From the NCBI GenBank assembly GCA_005281725.1, contig SSBO01000003.1:5828495-5892494 (forward strand): DNA of 64,000 nucleotides. Reading direction: 5' to 3'. The notes beneath the pieces are model-generated. The model searched no databases. It was not told where the DNA came from and was given only the letters and a program-made list of their open reading frames with translations. How positions within the stretch are numbered: the first letter of the stretch is position 1; each line of letters starts with the position of its first letter. Below, piece after piece: positions 43,716 through 58,000 of this stretch. Position numbers and translations under genes: made by a program. The stretch is from Wuchereria bancrofti (taxonomy: Eukaryota; Nematoda; Chromadorea; Rhabditida; Onchocercidae).

Positions 43716-46700
43716 TGGATATTTTATGATTCTATTTTGATAATGATTTGTGAACAGCTGTACAATAATATATTAGTTGACATAATTTTGTGCTTTCTTT
43801 TGCTTTTGTTTTTTAAATTAAAGTTCAGTCACAAAGATTTTTTTTCAGAGAAGTTGTTGACAGTTGTTCTTAAATAGATTGAAAGCCCAGTTAGCGATTT
43901 AGTTTGCTGACATTAACAAGGGACAAATACTGGGACATTTAGTGAATAACCTGATTTTGATCAGCATGTCATGAAAATTAATAGACCAACAGAAATTATT
44001 CAGCACTAACCTAATCTCATGTTTTGCCTTTTTAGAATTAACACTGTAGGTAATTACATCAATGAAATGGACTCATCTCATCTAACCGTTAGACATTTTC
44101 AACAATGCTCTAATATAGCATTATATTATTTCTTCTACCGAATTTAGCAACCACATAAGAGGTCAGAAAAGAAAGTAGATGATAGGCCTGAGACAATGTC
44201 ACCTCATCACATATTATAGTAATTGTTTTAAATAAGTTCAATGTTAAGATGAAGCACAAAACAACTTTATAACAGGTAAATAAAATATTAATTCTGAAAA
44301 GTAAACTTTAATGTTTTTTGGATCATTTTAGATTATAACTTTGGCATCATTAGTTTTTATTACATTTCGCTCTTTTTTTTGCTTTTATCTGGAATGAAGA
44401 GAATAATTATCTTATACCAGTCGTTCCCGATTCATAGCATCGCATCGGAAGAAAAAAGAATTAATATGTATTTCAAATAATCGCTTTACTTTAGACTGAA
44501 ATATTACTGAGGAATTCGGATGCTGATGACAGAGTGTTGTCACAACTAAAAAGAATGATGTCACTTTGAATGCGTTTTTCCATCTGGATATGTTTTGCCA
44601 TCTGTAATTTAATTTTGATTTAGTCTTTTATTCGAAATCGTTAACATTTAATAGTTTCATTGCTGGGCTTATTAAAATGTTTTTTCGCCAGAAAAATTTT
44701 TCAGTAATTTTTACCTTTCATTGTATTTTTCACAAGCAAACGGAAAAGGTGTCGGAAAAATTTTTGCAAAAAGGCGAAAAGGGAGTATCGAAAAAATTAT
44801 CTATTAAAAAATGGCAGATATTCTGAAGTTTATTTAATCACTAATTAAAAAATTTGGCACTCTTCTTAATACGCAAACTTTGTCACGAATTTCATTTGTT
44901 GTGCAATCGGAATAAACATCCAGAAGTGCTCGCATATCATCATGTTTTATTTTGCGGTGTTTGCAATCGTATTTCAGTGTTTTCATCTGCGAGAATTGCT
45001 ATTAAATCCATAAATAAAATGAAAGGGCAAATGAAGAAATATGTAAACGGATAATCAATCCTAAAATCGATGCAGTACTAAAATCGCTCAATAGTTTTCC
45101 AGAAAAACAATTGGCGAGTAATAAAAAGTGGGGCATTAAATTAATCAGAAAACAAAGCTAATACCGTGTAATAATGACCTTATCGATTCAACTTGCTAGA
45201 CAAATTTTTGTTTAATCAAATATGTCGATGAACGCTGCTTAATTTTTTTTGAAGATCTGAGAATTGTGTACTTTCAGTGTGTAAATTTGGATTGGAGTTT
45301 TGTCTACTTGTAAGAAGTGTCCTGAAAAGAAATTGTCTGAACCATCAATAGTCTATTCGTTCCTTTTAAAGTGTCAAAGTTTAATTGCTGAAATAAGCTC
45401 CGTTTCTTACAACAAAAAAAAAAAAACATTTTCCAACGGTATAAGCTCTTACGTCATCTAGGATGTTTTGATATCATCTTGAATGCCCTGCAAAAGCACC
45501 TTATTTCTTGCCTTCATCCTGGTTCCGAGAGGATGGAACGCTCTGAACTGCACTCTCGAAGACGGATAGATAGAAGAGTGCTAGGGGTTGACATGGAGGA
45601 GTAACTATTGTGACACTACATCAGAAGAGGAGGCCTCTGTTTCAACAGCTATGACCTCATCTGTTCTCTCTTCACTTTGTCCTTAACCACTGCTTGGCTA
45701 TGAATTGAAAGCTCTGTTTCGTTGGTTAATTCATGTCTCGTGCCCAATTTATGTTTCGTGCTTAAATCGATCAAATTAAATCACTCTTCCGGAATATTTC
45801 TTCTTGGAATTATCACTTAATCAGAAAATCTTTGGCATTATTGGAATAACAGATTACAAGAAGCAATTCTAAAATATTCCTTTCATTCTTTGGTTAATTA
45901 TTACCATTTTTTCCACTTATCCTTACGAAATTCATTCAATTACATTAACTTTTTACATTTAACTTTATCCAGCTCTTTTTGATTTTTCTCTTTTTCTTTA
46001 TTATACAAATACTAGAATAATGGTTGATTAATTCATTATTTTAAGAAATAATAAAATTCAGCAAGCAATTCAAATGTGTCTAAACGCAGTGAAGCTCTTA
46101 GATGTAAGTTCTTCGTATGATTCAGAATATTTGGGAGTGCATGTTACATGCATTCCCAGAAGTCTCCAGCAAAAAGAATTGACTTAAAACTTACTTTGAC
46201 GTTGAAAGTTTGCTATGATGAATATATGTCTCTGTTTGGATGTAACCATATTAGTGGTTGGATATCCACTTGATTTAAATCTTGTCAACTTAAACTTGAA
46301 ATTCAACTCCTAATTTTCATGCCGTCCACTACGGACCACCTTTTGCCCATTGTTTTTTCTTCGTTAAGTTCATGCACACTTTGCCGAATGGCAATTTATG
46401 GTTATGTCAGAACTTACATTTTGAGCTTACATTTTTTTTTCAAGGGAAAAAAGGGAAAGAAGAAGGCGATGAAAGGGTCAGGCGTTTGGGTAAAGAAGTG
46501 CTATCCTAAATTAAGGATTGGCTCGGAGTGACTGATTGGAGTTCATTTCTTTTACGGCAGTTAATTTATGACAGAAAAAAAGCAAAAAAAATATCACAAT
46601 TCATGCAATGAATTATTGAATTATACCAGGCAAACCAGTAAAATGGTGATCTTCGACAGATGAGAAAGGTCTTTAAAACTCCTTATATATCTCTGGAACC

Positions 46701-48161
46701 TTGTTCAGTTTCGCCTCGATCTCTAGCAATGTGGTTTCAGTACTCTTTGCAGAGATGCGACATTATTACGCTCGATCGGCACTTCCACTTATGTCATATT
46801 TCAGCGATTTATGTCAATGAAAGGTCATTATTCAATACAGTTCCGTTCAATTTTTCCTATTTTTGTGATTCTTTCTAATTAAATGACGTTTCTGTTTAGT
46901 AATTTTATAGGGTTTCTTTCTCGTATTATTTAGTTTTCAGTGCTAATTAAATTTGCAAAAATTCTAACTTTCAGTTGTTTTGCTGTATCTAATTACGAGT
47001 ATAGTGAGAGTCGAATCGTTGTCGACTCATTTCTTCTTTTCTAATTAATTTAGTATTCATATAATTTATGTCTTTGCTCTTTGAAATTGCATTATATCAT
47101 TTCATTTATTGGTATTATTTGGTAATACCTTATAGGTACGACTTATTGGTATTACATTAATTCAATTATTTCAATTTTATTTTTTCATTTTTGTTGCGAT
47201 AGTGAGCAAAGATTTGTCCTCAGTTTTGAAAGGGAGTTTTACTATGCTTTATTTCTATTTCACTTGTTGCAGGTATTAAAAAGTAAAATTAAGTAAGAAA
47301 AACTGCAATTTCCAAAGTTGTTTGGGGCTTTCTTCAAAGAACCTCTTTGTCACACTCTTTTTCAGAAATCGTTTAAGTTTAGCAGTTCAAACTTATTATT
47401 TTTGTTTGAAAAATTTGTGTTAGCTTGTCTTGCACAAATGCAAGTTAGTTTCATTGTTGATCGCCAGATACAACATCAGTTGATGAACAAATGATGAATG
47501 CCCTCTAAACTGTCGAATTGATCGAATTCCACTCTTTTGGTTTATTTAAAAGCAGCATCATCGATTGTCCCTGTTCATTCAGATGCAGATATTAAAAGGT
47601 AAAATTAAATAAGAAAAACTATTTGTATATATTGCATAATTGCATATCATTGCGAGAAAAAGAAGTTCATTTCTCGGCTTCAAAAAACATCACTGTTAAT
47701 TTGACAAAGTGCTTAGTCATACAGCAACCAGAACAGCTATTTTCTAGATAGTTGATTCCGAGGATAATTGATCTAGAGAATAATTGATCTCGAATATGAA
47801 ATTCATTCATACTGCAATCTCCATTGTCCTGTGCTTCAATCCATTGCATTTGTCTTTCCTGTCATGCACTTTGTGCTTATTTATATATTCACGTAAATAA
47901 GTCATTTTGAATTATAGACACCAGAAATTTCAAATAGTTGGATTCCGATTTTTGGTTAGTAAAAAATTTAAACTTTTTTGATACCTCCCACTCATTCCTA
48001 ATGCATCTAATTCTTCCATAGCAAATCTCTCGGTTCTTCATGAAATCCGTAACTAATTTATTATGTTAATGAACAAAACTTCATGTTTTGTAAATTTGTG
48101 CGCTAATCGAACTCCTTGCAAATGTTTTTAAACTGGAAGTGTTTTTAAAATTTTAAATCAT
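43716..48161. other. Gene-poor AT-rich stretch
   Basis: About 4.4 kb with no exon chain I can support on either strand. Local features: a slightly GC-richer patch at 45440-45660 of unknown origin, a purine-rich patch around 46440-46500, and a 31-bp direct repeat at 47274 and 47590. It may contain promoter or 5' UTR of the gene starting at 48235. Confidence 0.55.
47274..47620 (+). repeat. Pair of 31-bp direct repeats, 316 bp apart
   Basis: 47274-47304 and 47590-47620 are the same apart from two substitutions (blocks AAGTAAAATTAAGTAAG and AGGTAAAATTAAATAAG). The intervening sequence is not repeated. This could be the target-site or LTR edge of a short element, or chance duplication. Confidence 0.65.
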
Positions 48162-48172
48162 TTATTTTGCAG
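48162..48172 (+). promoter_or_regulatory. Possible trans-splice acceptor
   Basis: TTATTTTGCAG ends 62 bases upstream of ATG 48235, with no upstream exon recognised. This is plausible spliced-leader acceptor context for the unknown gene that follows. Confidence 0.4.
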
Positions 48173-48234
48173 ATTAATCTCTTTCATCTGAAACTTCAAT
48201 CTTAAGAGTAAAATTATCAACTTCAAAAGGGGTA

Positions 48235-51229
48235 ATGATAATGACTTTGTACAACAATTACAATACTAACGATGGAGTAACTGACAGCAACATCGATAAT
48301 AACAACAACAACAGTGATAGGGATAGTATCGAATTTACTACAGTTGCTGCGATGACCAGTTCGGTGCGACCATCGTGTTCTAGTATCAGTGTCATGGTTG
48401 AAAGGGGTTTGAAATGGAAAACAAGTGTGGTACCTGTTGGTACCACTTCCACGTTACCCAGACGTGATTTTCACTTCAAGGTATCACTTTTTTATTGGGC
48501 TGTATCCTTTGAGGTGATAGGTGACATTCCACAAAAATTAGTGAAAAAAATTAGTGGAAGTTGTATTCAGTAATGGGAGAAACAGAAAAAAAAGTAGCAA
48601 AACTTAAAGTATAAATACACCGGAAAAGGGCTAATAAGGACTGATTTCCTACAGTTTTTCCAAGCTAAGATTACTTACATTCAGAACTTGACATTTTAAC
48701 CTTCCAAATAAGCTGGTTATGATTTTATTATAATGGGAATGAATGCATTTATTTTAATAATAAAAAGATCAGAGAAATGAGAAAGTTTTCAAAAAGCCTG
48801 GAAGAATACAAGTTTCGGGTTACCCTGAAAATTTTTCAGATATTCTACTTTTCTGCAAATTTATTACTGTTTAAAACAGGGGTGATTACTTGTCAGGAGA
48901 ATTTACAATAATATATATAAGCAAAGAAAGAGTGGTTTAGAGAAATCAGAAAAGTTCTCACAAGCTTTGTTAGTTAATGAGTAATCTTCTGTCGTGTAAA
49001 TCAGCATCTTGTATAAATTGACATCATTTTCTCGCTTGTACTTACATTTTGAATTTCACTTTAAAGAACAGTTTAACTCTATAGGCCAAATGTCACTGAA
49101 TGAGTATAATTTTCATTCCTTATTTATTCTATAAAAATTGTTGTGACTTCAAAAATGCATCTCTTGCATATGGCACATTTCATGATACATCATAGTTTGG
49201 TGACACAATGTTCAATACCCATACTTCATTACAAACCCTTTCAACTTTTTCAAAATGAACAATTGTTTCGTAACTGTTTATAACAAACAGAAAACTTTGA
49301 TCTTTGTTGTTGGATAGTTATCGCTTAACATTTGTTAAGAATGGACAAATGAGCAAATTTCATTGTAAACTTTTCTGAAATCGCAATAGTTCACTTAAAA
49401 TAGGGAGTGAAGAGCACATCTCATACCCAAGTTAATTAATGATGTCTTGCAATTCCTGACCTTTAACAGTTGTCAAGTTCCATATATTGTTAGTGCCATT
49501 TCTGATTCCAAAGTAAATATTGGAAAAGAAAATTTGGTATCCAAACTAATCTCAAATATTGAGTCACAAGTGAAATAGAATATTTCATTTAAAAGTTTTA
49601 TTGTGATGCCGATAAGAGAAATTGTATTGTTTGACCATTCAGTTGGTGATTGAAAGTTCTTAACATACAGAAGTCTAATTTGACTTTTTTAAATGACAAG
49701 TTTTTTAGAAAGTTTTTAGAATTCCGGATAAAAGCCAATTATGATAAGTTATATTAAATGAATTTCAAAAGAAAAATACCAACTTTTTTAGTGGAGCAGT
49801 TTTTCGATTGTTGACTTGCTAGAGACATTATAATATATTCCAATTTTTCAATTTTGTAGGAGTCGAAAACTTCCAAATTTTATGGGAAATTTCGTGAAAC
49901 TTGTATTTGACGTGCGATACACAAATGTGGTAGATTTGTTATCATCAGCTAAAAAAATATATAAATAATACGTTATCAAAAAACGTAATACAATTTTGCC
50001 TTATCACTCATTGAGCATATCTGTGCTCATATGAAAACCAACAAAATAAAATTATTCCGTATTTCATAACCAAAGAATGATTCGAATGGACGAAAACAAC
50101 AATAATCTGTAAATATTTCTGCATCGCAACAAAAAGTTAAAAGATCAAATTGTTTGTTTATTAATAAATGACCAATATTATATGTTAACAATATTGGTAA
50201 AACTACAAACAATTCGTATTCTCTATACACTTAACAAACTGATCAACTGGCTTGATGCAATTGAAAATCTACAGTACTGTGACTTCTATTACCACTTGTA
50301 AACGACAATTATAATGTTTAATTCTTTCTGGGAGTGGTAAACGATTACAACACATCTATTATTATGTTTATACTAATAATAAGTTATCGTAGATTGGACT
50401 GTTTTCGGTAGTTTATTTCTTGAAGAATGGATTATTAAGATCTGTATTCAAGTAACTAAGACAAATATTAGTACTACTATTTCAGCGCATTGAAGTTGAA
50501 GAAACGCCGAAATGGTTTGTTTGGCCGAAACGTAACAAAGGGAGTAAATCATCAGGGAATGATATGACTGATGGTAATGTATCAAGTTCATCTGGTAACA
50601 ACAATCTCATTTCTTGTCCTGATATATTACCATCAAAAAATCTTCCTGTAGCAGTCTCAGCAGTGCCACACAATATAACGAAGTTGGCAAAGGCCAATAA
50701 CAATCGACAGCAAAATTTGGTGAGGCGACATAATTTAAGTGGCATGACATTGCTTCAATCTGAAAGTAATAATACAGTGACAATAAAATCAGGTCAGTCT
50801 GCAACTTTTCAAAATCACAAATTGCCACATGCAGGATAGTTAGTTCAAACCGATCAAAATTCTTTCCTTTCTTGCAACTTTGCTCATTTTTCACATTTGT
50901 CTTCAGATACACGGCAACATCGACAGCGCGAGGTGCACTATCATACTATGATCGGTGAAGCAATCAGTACAGAACTTACCAATATATCCAATTCAGAACC
51001 AAGTTCTTACATTATGCGTTGCCGTATTGCAACCAAAGTTGATAGTGAATATCGTATTTTAGGATCTGTTCCAAACACTTCACAAACGTTTAAAATTTTG
51101 TCAGTTTCGAAAAAAACTTTAGAAAGCGGTGACGATGATGACTTAGATCTCGCAAACTCTGTCATTTTGAATTCGACGGTTACATTCCCAACATGCAATA
51201 CTTTCGTCTCAGCCAACAACAGCTGCTGA
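48235..51229 (+). CDS. Unrecognised three-exon protein, Asn/Ser-rich
   Basis: Exons 48235-48480, 50486-50792 and 50907-51229 join in phase to give 291 residues and TGA at 51227. The first exon is rich in Asn and Asp (TNDGVTDSNIDNNNNNSDRD) and ends PRRDFHFK. The second opens RIEVEETPKWFVWPKR, a Trp-rich basic patch that looks conserved-like, then becomes Ser/Asn-rich. The third contains HYHTMIGEAISTEL and an acidic run ESGDDDDLDLAN. No signal peptide or membrane helix is visible. Support comes from three good splice junctions (AAG|GTATCA, CAG|GTCAGT, TTTCAG and CTTCAG acceptors) and continuous phase, not from homology. No function is assigned. Start could be 48235 or the Met two codons later. 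Confidence 0.6.
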
Positions 51230-54200
51230 TGCCGTTAAGAAAGCTCACTGATAAAATTGATAAAGTTTTTTTTTTTTTTAAAGAACATTAAAATCATTAG
51301 GAATTCAAAGCTATTTTCGAATTTCATTCAGATCTAAAATCATGAAAATTTTTAGTCATTTTATAAAAACTGCGGTTGCCTTTCTTAATTTTGGTTGCAA
51401 ATGTAACCATAAAATTAATAAATAGTTCACTGGCCAAGTTTATTAACTGGTTATCCTTTGCTTCCACCGTTATTCAAGTTTCTAGTTTTTGACATCAGGT
51501 GCTAAATATTTGAAATTTGATATTACTGCTCATATTTAGTCGTCATGCTTTTTAGCTTATCATATTATTCTTTTTACTGTTTGTATTTTAACAGCTTTAT
51601 GTTCAGAAGAACAACATGATCAGTTATTATAAGGTACCATTTCTTGTTAACTTATTCATGTCTTGAAGGGCTGCTCCATTCATGGAATTCTTGCATGAAA
51701 TTAACATTAATATTGAGTGATAATTCATCATTTTTTTGTCGTATTTATCCATATCATGTCTTCTGGTATGTTTTTGATTTCTTTTTCTGTTTTTGGTGAT
51801 CCCAGATGTAACATAGTTTCTTATATTTATTTCTCTATCTTTCGACGATCAATTATTCTATTAAATTGTTTCGATACTTTTATCAAGTTTTCAATTGATT
51901 CGAGGAACTTTAAAGTTTTGCAACTAAAGAAAAATAATTTATAACAATTACAACCTACACTGCTTACCATCTGTCACTTTTTTTGTTTGTCTTCCCACTT
52001 TCTTGCTTAGTAAGCCTTTTTTGTCTATACTGTCCTATTTTCTATACTGTTTGTATGTCACACTTCCTTATCAAAATTTTGGAGTTTTTTTCTGATGGAA
52101 CAGTAATGAACATGTTTGCTTGTTGTTCTATGATTTGTCACATATCAGTATGCGGCATATGTTTCATGAAAAATCGTTTTGTGATTACTAATTAGTTGTT
52201 CTGAGAATATTGTAATGAGATATCTGGAACTCCGAAAAACATCTGAGATGGGACTGGGAACTCATACTTCTCCGAATTTCAATCATGTCAGAGAATAATA
52301 AATTTACGTGTTGTGCAACTTGTTGTTTTGCTAACAACTGCTAATGATTCAGTACATTTTTATACTATCACGATTTCAGTTGATTTTTCATGCTGTGATT
52401 CACCGTACACCTTATATCTAAGTATGATTAGTTTCCCTCCTATCAAAAACCTCAAATTTTGGCATAGTCAAAGAATTAAGGAGATCGATATCTCTAGAAA
52501 TAATGAAACTCAAAATTATGTTTAACTGGGTTGGGACTCAGTTATTCGTAGCATTCCAGAAAAGATAACTTAATTTATTTGGAGTGGAACATTGTTGCTA
52601 CGCGTTCAATTTGCTTTGCCTTCAGCTACTCGTTGTTAATTCAATGAATGTTTTATATCATATAGTCTTGAATTTGTTCCAGTTTCAGATTTTAAAGAAG
52701 CATTATTGTTTCTTCCCTACACTGATTACAAAGGTCAAGGTTCAGTTCGCAGAGATTTCTCACGTTTGAACAATGAATGATAGGGATGCGCTCGTGCTCA
52801 TTTGGAAGGAGAACGTTACTAAATATTACATCTTATCGGATTCTGATGGAAGACTTTTAAAATAATAATACTACTCATCATCTTTCACAAAGCTGCGTTA
52901 TACATGGAAATTTACAATCATGTGTAACTAACTGTGTTATTAAACAGTTTGAATATATTGTCTTTTGAACCGATGGAAGGGTTCGTTATCTTAAAATCTT
53001 ATCTTCATCTGACATTCATTGAGACGTTTATTTTCCATAGGAATTCTTTCCGGAAAAGATGATTTCATGGCAACTTTCCGTTCTTTCTGTATTTCAGCCT
53101 CTATAGATTTCTGCCCAATTTTTCTAGCATTTCTTTAACTCTCTTAGATAGAAATTACTGATGACTTGATTGTTACATTTGAAAATCTTATTTCTTAAAT
53201 CATAAATGCTTTAGGTACCTTTAGTGATTACTATTTCACTTTCAGTAGGATTTCTTGATATGTCTGTAGTCGTTGTGTTCCTGCAGAAATATTTTCAAGC
53301 TAATGTTATTACGATAGACTGTTACAGCAGTATTTCGATAACGTTTCCTCACTTCTAGTTTCACTGATTTTAATCCTATGTTCTAAAGGAAGATGGCTCA
53401 TGTAATCTCTGAATGAACTTGTTAAGAGGCGATTAATAATTAGATGATTGCTGGCTGTTGTCTTTCGTAACATCTATTGCTGATCTTTCTGAAATTATTT
53501 CAAAAGATGGATACATTATTTCAGCCAAGTAATCTTTCAGGCTTTCGTCATTTTGGCTTTGTCCATTCTTCCATTCCTCGCAATTACTGACCAGACGAAC
53601 TCCTTCTTAACAATGAAGTAAATGTTTATGACTAGCAGTGCTTTGTTTCATTGAATTTGTTTGTGAACATTCATTGAACAGTCAATCATCTTCAATAAAC
53701 ATTGCGATAGAACAAACTGGTTCAAAGTAGAGACTGCTTCAATAACGGACCAATCTCGAAATAATGTTGCCACGGCTTCCATCAGATGTCACTTAGTACT
53801 TTGTCAAATTTTTTCATTTGAGTAAATAGGGAAATACTCTACTAGTAGCCAAAGTAGGAGAAAATTAGGATGAACTCTTTTGCGCTCATGAATGAATCTG
53901 TATTTGACATCAACATTCAGAAATAAAATTAAGTTTTTTTTTTTTAATTTGATATATTACTTTAGAGAGATTATTTCTTACGAAGGCATTTCATTACAGA
54001 AGCGCCTAATTCCTAGCAAAAGAGAAGGACTGAATAAATTACTAACACAACTAAAGTCATATCAGCATTTGTTTGGTTTGAGTTCAGTAATTTCAATGTG
54101 AAATAAAGCAAGCCTATTTTCTTTTAGTTACCTTACAATGAGCAATTTTTTATTTTTACTGCACCTTTTTTTATTGCACATTTTAGCATTTGCAATTGTT

Positions 54201-55078
54201 TAAAAAAGCTTACAAGAATATATTGCGTATAATTGACCAGCACAATTCCTGTTTTACAATAAATATCTAAGAATTAGCAATATGTTGTTACACATCTTTT
54301 TCACTGCGAACAAAATTCTCCGAAATTAGAACAATTTGGCTGACAGTTTACATTGCTGAAATGATTCATCCCCACATTCTGTACATTAAGGAAACTGAAC
54401 TGAACTGAGAGTAATCAATAATTCATACATTTCAGTATGGCAGCAAACTACAAGAGATTCAATAAATCCTATTATACTTGATGTAGATCACAGTGGGACA
54501 GTGAACTTCTGCAATTTTTTTTTTCAAATCATCTTTTCCTCAAATTTGTATTCTCAAACAAAAAGTTTATCTTTGGGACAAAATAAAATTATGAGAAATG
54601 GAACAGTGATATGATGAATTCAAAGAGTAATAAATACAAATACAAAATAAATAAATTCAACGAGCACATCAAAATCAGTTGATCGAAAATGGAGAGAGAA
54701 AAAAAGAAAGAATCATCGAGATAATCAGTTGAACATATTCCATAACAAACATAAGGAAAGCACTAATCACTTTTAACTAATCACTTTTTAAGGAGGGAAA
54801 GAAATGAGATTGAGAGATGAAAAGTTGAATAAATTTCAAATTTTAATGACAAGTCAAAATCAGAAGTGATTAGGAGTGAAGTTTTAAAAAAAATAACGAA
54901 TTCTTCTTAGTCACACACCTTTTTTCTCGTGTTCTTCACCATTTTTTCAAAAGAATATCACCTTTTGTGACAAATACATATTACTTAAATATTTAACATG
55001 TTGTTTAAATATTTAAACAGTTGTTTACAATCTGTTACAATCTAACAAAATACTCAAGAATTCTCCAAACTCTATATT
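51230..55078. other. Gene-poor stretch
   Basis: About 3.8 kb between the unknown gene (+) and the 3' end of the DB-domain gene (-). I read both strands and found no exon chain, RNA gene or long repeat that I can support. Confidence 0.55.
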
Positions 55079-58000
55079 TTATAAATCATGAATATTCGGA
55101 TTTACTACATGGTAATCCCGATAGCAGTTCTTGATACGATCAAAAACTTGTAAACAATCGATGTATTGCAATGTATTGTGTGGATTACCCAGATGTGTCG
55201 TACAGAATACCATGCAATGACCATTTCTGTATTCCTTGATACCATTTTTTATGCAACAAGCCGAATGATCAGCCTTCAATATTCTATAGATAATAAAGAG
55301 GTAAAATTTATGCAAAACTATAACTTACCTAAAGTTCGCTCGATCTCAGTTCGACTTTTTATTACAAATAAAAGATGAATAGTATGCAACAAGTTTATGC
55401 CGACTTGGTATATTTTATCCATTTATTGCAACGAGTGAATCAAAAGTGTCCGAAATACCGTTTTGAAGTAGGTAAAAATCTACGATGTGCTAAAGCGACC
55501 AATTTATGCTTCTGATTTGATTATTTAAAATCCTCTACTTGAATGAAACAACACACCCTGGAAGTGGCGCAATTAAATGCTGTTTCGAGCTCATAACCAG
55601 GACACTGATTTGATATCACCGCTGTCACAAGCTAAAATAAACTTAAATGTAACGATTACTGAATCACCAATAACTATTTGTCGGAAGTAACTCATTTACA
55701 ATACTGCAATTTTAAGACTGCAGTGTGAAATTTTTGTAGAAGTTTAAAAATCGGTAAAGGTAATGTATAAAACAAATTGCAAGTGTAATCGTATTATGCC
55801 GACCAAATTAATAAAAAAAATTGTGTAAATTAATAAAAAAAACTATTCAGAAAAAGAATGTTTATTCTTTAACATTTACTTTTTGATAAGGTTCGATAGT
55901 TTTATCACTTCTTTAATTTAACTACGAAAAGTTTTTAAATCCTTAAATTTTTAGGTTTTATAGTTCATTTCGTTTTCTAATCAACATTTTAATCTACGGG
56001 AAATTTAATCATCTAAAATTTGAAATAGAGGAACACAACCAATTACAAATAAACGAAAACGCTTACTGATCGATCAGTAAATGTGTCGTAATTGCATAAA
56101 AGTTGGCAAGATGGTGAAAGATTTTGCTTTTTGCAACAAAGAGCAAGTTTTTGGTTTGGTGACAAGGGAGATTTCGTTGGTACCAATGTCAATTCTTGTT
56201 CGAGATTAAGACCTTCAATAATTTTGTCCAACATTCAGTTTGTAAAGCTATTTTTTCGAAAGGAATGACGGAATAAGGACCCCAATTATTCCTATATATT
56301 TATTTTTATTAAATAAGAAGGTTGAGAAATGAAAAAGTAATGTTACTTCGAGCCGATTGTGTTGTTGTTGAAATGAATAGCTGTGGCTGTGGTGCAAAAA
56401 GATTCGGAAAGATCGACTTCCAGAACTGTAATTTTTCGTTCCATTACAATTTCGTTCTATTTTCATTTAATCGAAAAGTCGAGATGATTGATTAAAAAAG
56501 GAGGCAAGTGTCTTAATCCGAAATGTATTGATGACACTTTTGGATATGCTTGATGATGAAGTTGGTTTAAATCAGAAATTTTTTGATTTAAGAAAATTTA
56601 GTGTTTTGGATTTTTACATTACAGAAGAAAGAATTACAGAAAACTTCGTCTGATCTTCAAAACAAAAAAAAAGAAAAAAAAAAAGGAAAGACCGGATTAT
56701 TAAGTAGTCCGAATGGATCCCAAGGATTGTAGTAAAGTGGTTGCCGCACAGTATCATATTCTTGTGTTCGAGATGAAGAAAAGGAAGCGGGAATATTAGG
56801 AGTATAAAAATGTTTCTTATGATAAATGTTGTGCCGTCTTTGTTGCTGATAAGGAGATAGTTGCCTGCAATATAGATGCTTAATAATATAATTTACAATG
56901 ATATCATAATAATTTAAATGCGATTTAAAAAGAAAGCCATGATTCAAAATCTATGAAATTTAGTAACATACGGTGAATTTAAGCTGTTGATAATTGGAGC
57001 CAAAGCAATTTCGTTTGAATTACCCTAAAAATTGCAAATCAAAATAAAATTCTGCACTAAACCCTTTCTAAGAAAAATAGAGGGCTCATTTTATGTATGA
57101 ATCTAGCAAGAGTCTCTAATCAGTCGTGCAGTGAACAATGATGGTCAAAAAACATGTTAAATATATGTAAGTTAAGAAAGACGGGACACCAACACTTGTC
57201 CTGAATTCTTTCGTTCTGTGTTCAACTCGCGCTTTTGGTAACTGCACTACACCATTCCAAGGTATATTGGTCTCATTAATTTTTCCAACACCATATCTAT
57301 TACTACCGTTATCTACAAAAATAAAGCAAAAAATTAAGACAAAGTTGTTGAAATTACGACAAAATGCTAAAATTACGATGATTAGACAGTCGACAAAGTA
57401 CATTAAACGATATGTGTTGATGAATTATCAACTATTATTAGTTTAATTGAGAAAGCAAAGTGGCACCATAAAAAGGAACGATGGTAGTTGCTGGTGAAAT
57501 ATATGTATGAGGTGCATACGTCGCTCGCATCGATTGATTGTAGTATTTACTACAAGGGGAATTAGATATATTTCATACTTAAATTACTAATTTCAAATCA
57601 AACTAATTAATTTCTTCTATTAAGAATCGAAAAGAAACGGATAGTAAACAAGTTGAACTTTTTGGTTATATTAATATCTAGCACCCGTTGTGATACCAGC
57701 GTGAAATACGCTGCGTTTAAAGTGTAAATTGCTCTCATAACTATGATAATTAGTTTATCACATGATTCGAAATACCAACGATTACTCTTTCTTTCAATGT
57801 CAAATTCGAAATGAAACCAACCGGTTTTGAAGGATCCTTGTACTTTGAAGGCGAGAATTAAAGGTTCGTAGAAAGCTTCCGGATGATAATCCATAGGATT
57901 TCTTCACGAACGATGACGACGTGGCCCTTGGTGCTACTTAATTTTTATCAAAGAACAAAATCAGAAATATTGTTGAGATCAGCTTTACAATTCAATGAAA

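Noticed and set aside
43546..43740. 64-codon plus-strand open frame rich in Pro, Thr and His
   Set aside because: Produced by the CCACCTGTTACTA-type minisatellite; every frame of it looks protein-like for the same reason.
46319..46531. 70-codon plus-strand open frame with a Lys-rich patch
   Set aside because: No splice context, homology or conserved-looking motif; the Lys run comes from a purine-rich stretch.
57607..57894. 95-codon minus-strand open frame beginning MDYHPEAFYEP
   Set aside because: It looks plausible as protein, but an overlapping frame (57936-57822) joins both neighbouring DB-gene exons in phase. This frame has an upstream stop and no junctions.
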